From positions 78,085,316 to 78,149,315 of the forward strand of contig NC_068938.1 in assembly GCF_016801865.2 (NCBI RefSeq): 64,000 nucleotides of DNA, read 5' to 3'. Under the pieces are notes generated by a model, which was given only the letters and a program-made list of their open reading frames with translations, was not told the DNA's origin and did no database searches. The position numbers and the translations under genes are program-made. Position 1 is the stretch's first letter; every line of letters begins with the position of its first letter. Source of the DNA: Culex pipiens pallens (lineage: Eukaryota; Arthropoda; Insecta; Diptera; Culicidae). Below are positions 35,291-46,110 of the stretch, piece after piece.

Positions 35291-37906
35291 ATATTTGTAA
35301 TCAAACAAGGGTATTCACTCGCTTAATTCTACAGCATTTCATAAGATTAATTTTACTCTTATTAGATTATCAAACTCATTTTGAGAAAAATCGTTACAGT
35401 TTCACACAAACATAAAATTTCACGGGATTTCACGGAAAAAGCCAAATTTCATGGATTTCATGCTGTCCGCGAAATCGTGAAATTTAACTAACCCTAATTA
35501 TCATTGAAAACAAATACATATTTATTCGCCCCAGTTGACGGTTTCACAATAATAAGTTCATTAAATGTTTAACGTCAGTCAAAACCTTCATCTGCAATTC
35601 ACAGTTTTTTCTGCTTGCGGTTGACTCACCGAATAATTTAAAATATTTTTTTTTATTAAAGCTTGTTCCTTGAAACCTTACCGTTACCATTAACAAGGGA
35701 AGAGGCGTTTTCGATCAAAACAATTGCTAATGCATCATTACCTGCAATGAAAAAAGAGACAAGAAAAAAACTCTGATTAATAATTCAGCCACGTATTTTT
35801 TCGCCGTCTGAAATCGAAATAATTTTATAAATTCACTGAAGGTCAATCGCGACGACGATTCCGTCGCCGGGGGCGAGATCACGTACTTAACGTTAATGAA
35901 AGATGCGCCACATTTGTTGAAGTCAAGTTACGCGACGCCAAAATGCAGCTGGAGTTCCAATAAATTCATTCATAACTGGGCCCGAAGGTTAGTTCATCAC
36001 AGTTGTGGGACAATGTCAACCGGAGAAACCAGGCAGACTGTGGGGTTAATTATTTTTTTTGTTCATTGCCAATTAGTCCGCTGGTCCCATTTGGGAGTCA
36101 CACTTTCCGATTCGTTGCAGCCGGAGAGCAATCGAGCTTAAAAAGCGCGCCAAATCGATTGCAACAGCTATCCGACTCCGTAGATGGAGGGTGGATAGTT
36201 TGGCTCAAGTTCAGCCGTTTAAGATCCTATTGTTCACGGTAATGAGCTGGGTGGAGAACGTGAGCACCAGCTGGGCTACTGGGTAATGGGGTGAAATTAA
36301 CCCTCAGGGGATAGGCTTAAACCATTAAAGCTAGTTGAAAGAACAATTTTGGTGTTGTAATAACTGCAGAGGGTTAAAAGAGCACAGATTGCAACTTCAA
36401 GTTCTATCGAGTTCCAACTAGCTTTATCCTTTGCAAAAGCCATCCGATTACAAATCGTAGGTGTAGCTGTTGTTATTCTTCGGAAAAGCAGTAGCTAGCA
36501 TCTGGGCTGCATAATTGCCTCGGCACCTTTTGCATGAACTTTGGGCATCATCAGGAGAGCGTACCTGTCCCAGTCACACTGTATAATTGATAGCCTTCAA
36601 CGTGGCGTCTAATTAGACTCTTGCTAAGCCTGTCAAAGCCACCAGAATGATCTTGGCCTCTGTGAGGTGATAATTAATGACTTCGCGGCGTCGTCGTCGT
36701 CTTCGCTGGTGGAAGATACCCGATTGATTGGAAACAATTACTTGCCGGTGGAGCTTTTAACCACTTGATCGAGTGTGGTGGCTGGGCTGGGAGTTCCGCG
36801 GAAGTTGAACGTGCTGTCAGGAATGTAACGATCGGCAGGTTTGGTTGGCAGGACGGTGTGGATTGGCAGGTTCAAGTGAGATGTCGTGAGCGTTTGGCAT
36901 TGAGAAATGGCTCAGTATTGTTAGATTAATTGGGTGATTAAGGGCGTTGTTTTACGCCAAACAGCTGATTCAGAAATAGTCTGTTCTTTTGAAACTATTT
37001 TTTTGTGAATTTGAATTTCAATTTTCAAGTAAGAAAAAGTGTATCGGTGTATGCATGTTTTTTTTTAAACCATACCATTTTTGAAAGATGAAAAAGAAAA
37101 TCCTGAATGATTGTGATATGGATGAAAAGAACTATGTCACCAAGAACTTTTTTTAAAATACATAATTTGGACAAAACATTAAGGAAAATTTATCATAAAT
37201 TTGACCTCAGGGAAAAGACCATATTGCACTGAAAAATACTGTAGATTTCTGAAACTTAAAAAAAATGCAAAATCTAAATAATTGTTTATGATTACAAATT
37301 TACAAAACATTTTTGGGTTGTAAAGAGTAAAAAATGCAAATGTAGTATAAACTTTTAATAAAATAATTACACTGCAAGATTTTTAAACGAAAAGGGAAAG
37401 GCATTAAAACAAAGTACTGGATGTTATAGGCTTTTCGGAAAGAGCACACGATTTTGAACGAAACTGCATCACTAACTCAAAAATGATGAAAATGCATATG
37501 GGACATTCATGCGATCAGGGGCAGTAAAGGTGTATATGTGGATTATTTTACAGCAAAAATTTAAATTCAAATTGAGGTCTGAAAAAAATCATTTGAAAGC
37601 TTGCATTATTAACTGCTTGTGTCCAAAATTTCTAACTTTTCATAACATAATGCATTTATTTTTATTTCAAATCTCTTGGTCACCAAATATTCATCCAATC
37701 ACGGTTTAATGCTGTAAATAGTTGAATAAAAAGACTTTTTTTTTATTCTACACAGTGGTAATGCTGCGGGACATGCTGGAAATAAGGATTTTTTTTTATT
37801 AAAAAGCTGTTTGTAGTATGGTTTTTTTTTTGAATAAAACTTTTCCAGAAATTTCAAAATCTGTCAAAAATATTATTAAATTTGCAGTAAGCATCGCCTA
37901 CTTAAC
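35291..37906. other. Non-coding stretch with an island at 35800-36900
   Basis: After the duplicated element end (to 35496), bases 35800-36900 are balanced in composition and repeat-free by eye. Short frames at 35896-36242 have no family signature. From 36960 to 37900 the sequence is AT-rich. Confidence 0.35.
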
Positions 37907-38293
37907 TGTTCAGCCCAATCGGCCAGTCCCTACGTTGATTTCTTACTCTTTGTGAGAGTGCTGGAACCAACAACTCACGGACGACGGCGTAGCTTCAGGG
38001 ACGATGGCGGACGAAGACGTTTCTTTCCGAACAAATAAAACACGGTGGTTTTCAAGACTCCGAGAGGCCACCTGCCTCCTCGGAGGTTCAACACAGAAGA
38101 ACTTTATTTCACAATTATACAAAATACGAAATCTTAAATCTAAATCACAGAAATAACATCACGAAGATAAACAATAACAAACGTGACAGTCTGTACTGTC
38201 AACCTACTAGCGCTCCCAGCGGTCAATGAGGGAAACACTGCGTGACCGGGGGGTAATACAAAATTATGTCATAATAGGGTCCGCGACCCAACA
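37907..38293 (-). repeat. Long terminal repeat (3' LTR in element orientation)
   Basis: 387 bp, TGTTCAGCCC...GACCCAACA on the plus strand. It contains AATAAA at about 38034 on the plus strand and a TTTATTTCAC segment at about 38103. Confidence 0.88.
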
Positions 38294-38740
38294 TACCGGT
38301 CCCCTAAAATGGCACATTTTACCTTCGTGACCTCTTCGTTTCTTGGTGCTTCTGCTGTTCCGGTCCCCATGATGTCCTCTGCTTCCTCGTCGTCGTCTTC
38401 AACGCTGTAGCTGCTTTGCGTTCCTGGTCCCCAACAGTAGTACCGGGACAGCGATGGAGAGGGCAGCCATTTTGCTTCGAGAGGCTGTCGATCCCGCTCG
38501 CCTAAACCTTTCATCCCACATCGACAGGTCCTTTTGACCCCGTGGGAAGTTTGGCGAAACAACACTGCAGAAGAAATCTGCCTGCTGAACGGCAACGATT
38601 GATACTCCCACATCAGCAATTGCTCCACAATCCACACTGGAAAGCTCCCGGCCTAAAGACTCAGGAACCATTGCACCACAGCGTCCTCCAAAAGTTCCAG
38701 CACGACCCACAACCAGGCACAATCCTGGTCACGGCACCAA
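38294..38740 (-). pseudogene. Remnant internal region of the LTR element
   Basis: The 447 bp begin (minus strand) with the putative primer-binding site 38739-38727. Overlapping minus-strand frames 38399-38722 and 38269-38637 exist. The latter ends in an acidic stretch VEDDDEEAEDIMGTG and runs to the LTR boundary, as the end of a pol frame often does. I do not recognise either as gag or pol, so this is most likely a leader-to-3'-end deletion junction. Confidence 0.5.
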
Positions 38741-39127
38741 TGTTCGGCCCAATCGGCCAGTCCCTACGTTGTGTTCTTACTCTTTGTGGGACTGCCGGAA
38801 CCAACAACTCACGGACGACGGTGGAGCTTCAGGGACGATGGCGGACGAAGACGTTTCTTTCCGAACAAATAAAACACGGTGGTTTTCAAGGCTCCGAGAG
38901 GCCACCTGCCTCCTCGGAGGTTCAACACAGAAGAACTTTATTTCACAATTATACAAAATACGAAATCTTAAATCTAAATCACAGAAATAACATCACGAAG
39001 ATAAACATTAACAAACGTGACAGTCTGTACTGTCAACCTACTAGCGCTCCCAGCGGTCAATGAGGGAAACACTGCGTGACCGGGGGGTAATACAAAATTT
39101 TGTCATAATAGGGTCCGCGACCCAACA
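38741..39127 (-). repeat. Long terminal repeat (5' LTR in element orientation)
   Basis: 387 bp, same length as its partner; differences include TTGATTTC versus TTGTGTTC and GAGAGTGCTGG versus GGGACTGCCGG. Divergence of about 3 percent indicates a moderately young insertion. Confidence 0.88.
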
Positions 39128-42100
39128 TTGTCAATGTATGAGTGAGATTGAAATTTTTTTTAATAATATCAAAACTCCGTCATTGAGCTTTCATTTCATC
39201 TTAAAATCTAGAAAAATATCATTAAAAAAATGAATATATTTTATTGAATTGATTACGAGGAATTTAAGTTTACAAAAGCTATAATTATAATCTATCACAA
39301 TACCTGCTCGCAATGCATTTTAAAACGAAAACAACAATGCACTAAAACAATAATTAACTAGTTGATCGCAGTCAAATCCATCCAAAATTAATGCCCACAA
39401 TTAGTAATTTGGAAGTCCATACCCCGGGAGGGATGCAAACAAGTGCTAAGTTTCCGTTTCCCATCACGTTTATTGCTTCTCGCGTGATTCCGATGTTTTT
39501 GTTTTTTTTTTTTAAATTTATTTCGTTGATTCCAAGCTCAAGTTCAGCTCTTTGACGCAAAGTGCCGCCACCATTCGGTGATGATCACCGTTTTATTGGA
39601 AGGGAAGTGCACTGTTGAAACATTGTTCTTTATTGGTCTTATTTTTCATCTTTTATGGGATTTATAGTTTCTTCAAGTTTCTTACTGTGAATGATATAAA
39701 TTTAGTAAATATCGCACTACAACAAGTTGAATTACAGATTTGTTTGGCATTATGCCATTTCAGTCACGAGCATCATTTTATTAAATGGTGCAGTCAATTA
39801 AGAGCGCCTGAATAGTTTAGAGATTTCATCTGATTTTTTTCACCTTCAACACATTGGTATCCTCAGCTCTCGGAGTCGTTGGTTCCGATTACACCACAAG
39901 AATTATGCAAAAACTTTCACTTTCGGAGCAGTTTAAATATTGCATTGACTTGGCGTGGGAGGTTGCAGAACCGGTTTAATGTTGTTTTTTAAAGGGTGAC
40001 TAAATGCTGGTTGGAAACGTTTAAGCACAAGCATTGGTCAAATATTGTCCAATTTAAAAGCATTTCAAGGTTCCAGCAAAACAAAAATCAACCATGATAG
40101 GTTAATCATTTGTTCACGAAGTGTACACAAACTATTTACTTAAAAATTGGATAAATCCCCGGTCGACCTGTCAAAACAAATCCAAACACGATCGAAGACC
40201 GGGGCGAGTAAATAAAACCATCACCGATTAATATTCATGAGTCCTTCGTTGAAGTCGAAGCTTCTTCGAATGTCTGGGAAACCCTTTATGCTCGTTAAAT
40301 CTGCGCATAAATACAACCACTTTATGGGTGGACTTGGGTGAACTTTGAACTGAAACTGCTAACAAAGACATTTTGTATTCAAATTTTGGTATTATTTTCA
40401 GCAAATTGCTCATCGAAAGAACTCGACCTGCAACCCGTAATGTTGGTGGGCACGTAACAACCCCGTTGGTAGACCCTCTGTTTACCTTAATAAAAAAAAC
40501 GACCACGCATTTAACGGCTACGTGCGCGAGCATGTAATTTCGATGTTGTAATCGGCACCAACACGTACTTTTACACGCAAACACCGGTTGGCAAGGGACT
40601 TTGAAGCATCATCCGAAGTCTATTGGGCCCAACGGAACGGTGATTTTGGTATAAAGTTCAATGTCGAATTGCTGTCCTTGATACGAACGGTGTTTACCTC
40701 TACATCGGTATGTCATGTGTACGTATCGGTTTAATGTGCACGGATTTGTTTGGAATTTGAGTTTGATTATGGTGGTGTACTAATATGTTTGAGGTTAGGG
40801 TTGGCTGCGAGGACTCACGTCTGATGGATTTAACGATTGGCTCAATTGTAGACGGGTACTTTGCTAGAAGTTTCTTTAAATGTAAAAAAAGATGATTATA
40901 GCAGGGCTGCAGAGTTGGGTAGTGTTTGACTCCGACTCCGACTAAAGCTTCAAACGATTTAGCGATAAAATTTTCAAAAATATTTGCAGTGAGCACATCA
41001 GAACAGATAAACATCTAATAACATAATCTGTCCAACTTTCAACAACCCAATCGCCAAACATCGATCTATGTTGGCCCACCGCGGTGGCAATTACACTCTA
41101 CTATTACGGCACCATCATGCCCTAATTGAGCGGGCGTTTAAGGCAAATTTATTGTTTGTGCCCGCTCATCGTCACTAATTATCACCGGAGGGGGAGGAGG
41201 GGCACGGAGGAAGATGAGCTCATGTTTGTACTTTTAGCCGCTGGCTGTTGTAATGCTGCTCCACCAAACCGCGGCGAAGCGTTTTTCGACGGAAGAATCT
41301 CCGACCAAAGTATGTTTAATTAAATGGATCAATTATAGTTTGTGTGGCCGCTGGAAGATCACACGGGGCGCTTGTTCTGAAACAAAGAAAATGCCACATT
41401 CAAACACGCTACGGATCCGCGCCGTAAACGCATTAATGACTCAGGAAACGGTGCGATTCTTGGCGGAGGATCGCGCAAAAAAAAACTAAATACTAAAGAG
41501 CAGGAAAAAGCATTCGGCACGTTTGCGAAGCTTTTTTACTTGCTTAAATTTAAGTGGCAGTTGGGTTAACATTGTCAGCATTGGTGACGGAATGCTCTTT
41601 GTTAGTATTTTGCCATGGACAGAATTTCTAAACACGACATTTTTTTACTTATTCAGATAAGTTGCAGTTTAGAAACAAGAACCACCATTCGATAGTGACT
41701 TATGCTCACTAGATAAGTGTCCTTAGTACTAAATCAGGCACAAAGCAGTGACATAACCTCACCACTGAAAGACCACATCGAACACGTCTTCAGCGAGCTT
41801 TTCCAACCCAGGAAGCCACAGGAAAGAAGCTTAAATACCAAACTTCAACGAGCCCCACGCTCAAGAGTCTCACTCCCCTAAGCCTAAACGAGTGAAGGTT
41901 GCGCCTCTGGTCGTTGAATCACAACAACGGAGCATATTGTGGTCGTCTTACGTCATCGTTTTGAGCCAGCCAGCCAGCGTCTTGGGTGACTATGTTTTCG
42001 AAGAAGGAGGTTCGTCGTTTCTTCGATTAGTCATGCGTCCTTTTCGGCTCTTTCTGGCTTGCTCCGAAAGTGAAAGATTTTGGTCTCATAAAGGTAAAAT

Positions 42101-42620
42101 GTACTTTTTGCTCGAAGAAAAGAATCAGTCCACCTTGGAATGGTCCATTTTACCCCGTGGAGGCCGGTCCTGTACCCATAATGCGCTCGAAGAGTACGTG
42201 CTGAACGAGGAAAAGAGAATGCCAGTTTTATGCAAAAATCGGTAAACAATCATGTCTACGACACACACAATGGACCCATAAAAGTCTGCCCGAACAGGAT
42301 TTGAGAGGAAATATATTATCTTGGTGTTTTTGTTTTGCATGTACCAAAGCTATATGGATTAAATTGGGCGGATTCGAAAAAAAAGTCTTGACATAAATTT
42401 AGTTACAAAGCTTTTAAAAGGAGTTATAAAAAAAGAAAAAAAATCATTTAGGGATGCAAATCTGATAACAGTGTTGCAAGCCCATCAAACCTTAGTTCCT
42501 TCAACATTGTATCAAATAATTTACAAAAATTCGGTTCGGTTGACTTAATTGCACCAAAAGTGTGTAACATTAGGCCTAGTTTATCGAATAAAATATATAT
42601 TTTATAAACATGTAGATTTC
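39128..42620. other. Long non-coding stretch, partly unique, no gene recognised
   Basis: Bases 39840-42250 are mostly balanced in composition. The plus-strand frame 41892-42245 (117 codons) and minus-strand frame 40228-40584 show no recognisable domain, start context or splice partners, and I do not call them genes. Confidence 0.35.
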
Positions 42621-42623
42621 TAT

Positions 42624-42818
42624 CCGGGACCGTAGTGTAGGGGTAAGCGTTGTTGCCTCTCACCCAGTCGGCTTGGGTTCGATCCCAGATGGTACCGGCG
42701 GCATTTTTCGAGACGAGATTTGTCTGACCACGACTTCCGTCGGACGGGGAAGTAAATGTTAGCCCCGGTCAAACCTAGAGGCAGCGATGGAATAATCATC
42801 ATCAAAAAAAAAAAAAAA
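42624..42818 (+). mobile_element. tRNA-derived SINE with poly(A) tail
   Basis: An A-box-like TAGTGTAGGGG (42633-42643) is followed 32 bp later by a perfect B box GGTTCGATCCC (42676-42686), the internal RNA polymerase III promoter layout of a tRNA head. A tRNA-unrelated body of about 115 bp and a 15 bp A-run (42804-42818) follow. No clear target duplication. It sits directly against repeat R copy 2. Confidence 0.82.
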
Positions 42819-42828
42819 TCATTGGATG

Positions 42829-43090
42829 TTCATCAAGAGAAAAAATCTGATGGGAGCATGCTCTCCTTCTCGCGCACGAAAGATCGGTAAAAGAATCTAA
42901 AAAAAATCTTCATCTTGATTATTAGGCGGAACATCTATTTCACTACCCCACTTGCAAGTGTAACGTTACACCTCGGAAATTGACGTGTAACATTTTGTAG
43001 ATGGGCAATGTGTGTAAACAAAGTGAAAAAAATAATGTTAAGTAGTGCTGACAAGGAATTTCATAAAAAAATCATCAGCAGACTGATTTT
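42829..43090 (+). repeat. Interspersed repeat R, copy 2
   Basis: Shares ordered blocks with 25219-25449, including TTCATCAAGAGAAAA, CGCACGAAAGATCGGTAAAAG, TTGATTATTAGG, GTGTAAACAAAG, AGTAGTGCTGACAA and CAGACTGATTTTC. Boundaries are uncertain and similarity may extend to about 43160. Confidence 0.6.
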
Positions 43091-43207
43091 CTGGGAGAAC
43101 TTCGGGAACGATTTTCTTTTGCGTGATTTGCCTCCTCTCTCTTTCGCGGTTAAAAAAGTTCGGAAGCGAAATTGATTTTTTTCTAATTATTCCATCCCTG
43201 CCTATAG

Positions 43208-43415
43208 GTAGGGTCGTTAGCTCAGTCCAGGTGTAGGAGTCGTCTCCCTGGGTTCTGCCTCGGTGGAGTCGCTGGTAGGCAGTTGGACTAACAATCCAAA
43301 GGTCGTCGGTTCGAGTCCCGGGGTAGATGGAAGCTGATGTGTAAAAAGGGGTTTATAATTGCCTCAACAATCAAGCCTTTGGACACCTAGTTTCGAGTAG
43401 GAATCTCTTTTTTGT
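43208..43415 (+). mobile_element. tRNA-derived SINE-like sequence
   Basis: B box GGTTCGAGTCC at 43308-43318; upstream CTGGTAGGCAGTTGG and an anticodon-arm-like TTGGACTAACAATCCAA (43283-43299), a five-pair stem around a seven-base loop. The T-loop follows directly, but a full cloverleaf with a seven-pair acceptor stem is not evident. A tRNA-unrelated tail continues to TTTCGAGTAGGAATCTC and a T-run, suggesting a SINE instead of a functional tRNA. Confidence 0.65.
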
Positions 43416-43563
43416 ATGAAGCGTGGACAATCGCCATACCCCCCAACCCCCCTCCCACCACCCTAAATGTCCACGTAGTTTTATGGATGGTCCCTTACCA
43501 GATCACCCAACTTAATGTCTTTGAATGGTCTTTAAAACACCTATCAAATGATCAAGTAGTTGA

Positions 43564-44372
43564 CTAAGGGTAGAGTAGTCATCAATGAGACACGGGGAAC
43601 AATGATAAAATGGCTCTCACAAGTCGTAATTTCAACCAATCAGGCTCATATTTGGAGGAAAGGTGTGTCTACTGGATACACGTCTGCTGTAATAGTGGCC
43701 TTGGGTCTGGACGCTCCCTTGAAAAGTTATTCATAAATGTTTGATTCTGGGGGTTTAAAAGTAAATTATGGACAAAAAATACTTTTTTGCTCGTAGGCTG
43801 CCATTTACACCAGAACTAATATTTCTTCAAATTTCTTTCGACGTTCCATAGGGATTGAGTTGGGCTACATTGTCCTTTCATTAAGTTTGACCAAAATTTA
43901 GAATATACCCAGAATCCAGGGCTGTCTCATTGTTCCCCACTCATTTTAGCCCATGGGTAACAATTTGGGAAAAATATATGGATTTTACAAAATTCAAATA
44001 CTTTTTAGTATAACTTTTGTTAATTAAAGTTTCATGTTGGCAAAATTGCTCTAAAATATTCAAGGCAAGTCACCTGTAGTGGAATAATACAAAAACATAA
44101 TGTTTTACTAGAAAAGTATTGATTTTCGTAGAGTGTCTCATTGTTCCCCATGCAGCTGTCCCATTGTTCCTGCCAAGTGCGTCTACAATGAGACAGTTGA
44201 ATAACTCTGGCAGTAGATGTCGGATCGATCTCATATTTTGGTCAATGTTAGAACACACTAAAAGAAAGAAAATGCAACAAAAAACTCATTAAAACATGCT
44301 GATGAAAAAATTAGAAAAATCGTTGAAAGTTGAAAACCAAAAGTGTCTCATTGATGACTACCCTACCCTAAG
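43564..44372. mobile_element. MITE-like element with 30 bp terminal inverted repeats
   Basis: The left end CTAAGGGTAGAGTAGTCATC continues AATGAGACAC (43564-43593); its inverted counterpart occupies 44343-44372 with two mismatches. The 810 bp interior repeats the phrase GTCTCATTGTTCCCC at 43923 and 44133 and its complement near the left end. Non-coding. Confidence 0.78.
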
Positions 44373-44599
44373 TAATAATTTGATTTGATTTGATTTGAGT
44401 CTTTCAAAAATCTAAAGGTTTATAAAAGCTAATAGAACTCGTAGCTTTAGAGCTTCAGTATGTCTCAGAGAAAATGAATGAAACTTAATCTCAGAACTAT
44501 AAGGTGGAAAAACGTGTGGTTCTAAGAGTTCACGATGAGACACTTTTAAAATCCAAGATAAGAATAGATTGATATGTTGAATAGTCTAGAGCTCAATTT

Positions 44600-46110
44600 T
44601 GATAGAATCCAAGAGTTCAAGTCTAAGAGTTGAAGTGTCCAAGAGTTCAAGAGTCCAGAGTCCAACATTCAAAAGGTCAAAATGTTCAAGATTCAAAGAG
44701 CCCAACAATTCAAGAGTTCAAGATTCAATGAGTCTAAGGGTCCAAAAGTCCAAGAGTCAATTTAAAAGAAATCCAAGAGTTTAAGAGTCCCAAGAGTTCA
44801 AGAATCCAAGAGTCCAAAACTCCAAGCTTGACTCCAAGAGTCCAAAATTCTTAGAAATGCAATCGTTCAATAGTCCAGGTGTCCTAGAGTCCAAGAATTT
44901 AATAGTACAAGAGTATAAGAGTCCAAGAGTCCAAGAGTCCAAGACTATTATTCCCAGAGTCCAATAGCACAAAAATCCAAGTGGCTTAGTGTTCAAAAAT
45001 CCAAAAGCCCAAGAATCCAAGGGTCCAAAAGCCAAAGAATTCAATTAAGCTCTTGAATATAAGAGTCAAATATAAGAGTCCAAGAGTCCAAGAGTCCAAG
45101 AGTCCAAGAGTCCAAGAGTCCAAGAGTCCAAGAGTCCAATAGTCCAAGAGTCCAAAAGTCCAAGAGTTCAAGAGTCCAAGAGTCCAAGAGCCCAAGAGCC
45201 CAAGAGTCCAAGATTTTAAGAGTTCAAGAGTCCAAGAGTCTAGGAGTCTAAGAGTCCAAGATTTCAAGAGTCCAAGAGTCCAAGAGTCCAAGAGTTCAAG
45301 AGTCCAAGATTTCAAGAGTTCAAGAGTCCAAGAGTCCAAGAGTCCAAGAGTCCAAGACTATTATTCCCAGAGTCCAATAGCACAAAAATCCAAGTGGCTT
45401 AGTGTTCAAAAATCCAAAAGCCCAAGAATCCAAGGGTCCAAAAGCCAAAGAATTCAATTAGACTCTTGAATATAAGAGTCAAATATAAGAGTCCAAGAGT
45501 CCAGGAGTCCAAGAGTCCAAGAGTCCAATAGTCCAAGAGTCCAAGAGTCCAAAAGTCCAAGAGTTCAAGAGTCCAAGAGCCCAAGAGTCCAAGATTTTAA
45601 GAGTTCAAGAGTCCAAGAGTCTAAGAGTCCAAGAGTCAAAGAGTCCAAGAGTCCAAGAGTCCAAGAGTCCAAGAGTCCAAGAGTCCAAGAGTCCAAGAGT
45701 CCAAGACTCCAAGAGTCAAAGAGTCCAAGAGTCCAAGAGTCCAAGAGTCCAAGAGTCCAAGAGTCCAAGAGTCCAAGAGTCCAAGACTCCAAGAGTCAAA
45801 GAGTCCAAGAGTCCAAGAGTCCAAGAGTCCAAGACTCCAAGAGTCCAAGAGTCCAAGAGTCCAAGAGCCCAAGAGTCCGTGAGTCCAAAAATCCATGAGG
45901 CTTAGTGTTCAAAAGTCGAAATTCCAAGAATCCAAGAGTCTAAAAGTCAAACAATTCAAGAGTCCAAGAGTCCAAGAGTTCAAGAATCTAAGATCCTAAG
46001 AGTATACGAGTCCAAAAGTCTAAGAGTCCAAAAGTCCAAGGTTAAAAAGTCTAAGAAGAGTCCACGACTCCACGAGTCCAAGAGTCTGAGAGTTTTAGAT
46101 TTAGGTTTAT
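44600..46110. repeat. Minisatellite, 8 bp unit AGTCCAAG, about 1.5 kb
   Basis: Degenerate at both edges and nearly perfect at 45060-45200 and 45640-45860. Because three units make 24 bp, the minus strand reads LDSWTLGL repeats over several frames; these are not genes. A block containing ACTATTATTCCCAGAGTCC, GTGGCTTAGTGTTC and TTGAATATAAGAGTC occurs twice (from about 44941 and about 45354), a 413 bp higher-order duplication. Confidence 0.95.

Larger units (their letters stand above)
37907..39127 (-). mobile_element. Deleted BEL/Pao-like LTR retrotransposon with two 387 bp LTRs
   Basis: Bases 37907-38293 and 38741-39127 are the same 387 bp sequence with about eleven differences (about 3 percent), each starting TGTT and ending AACA. 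On the minus strand the internal part begins immediately after the LTR with TTGGTGCCGTGACC, the primer-binding context I associate with BEL/Pao elements, and ends with a purine-rich AGGGGACCGG before the second LTR. Only 447 bp lie between the LTRs, so gag and pol are gone and the copy is non-autonomous. The flanking five bases (TTAAC and TTGTC) do not match, so no clean target duplication is seen. Confidence 0.85.

Noticed and set aside
44781..45896. Several minus-strand frames rich in LDSWTLGL
   Set aside because: By-products of the AGTCCAAG minisatellite; three 8 bp units make an in-frame 24 bp repeat.
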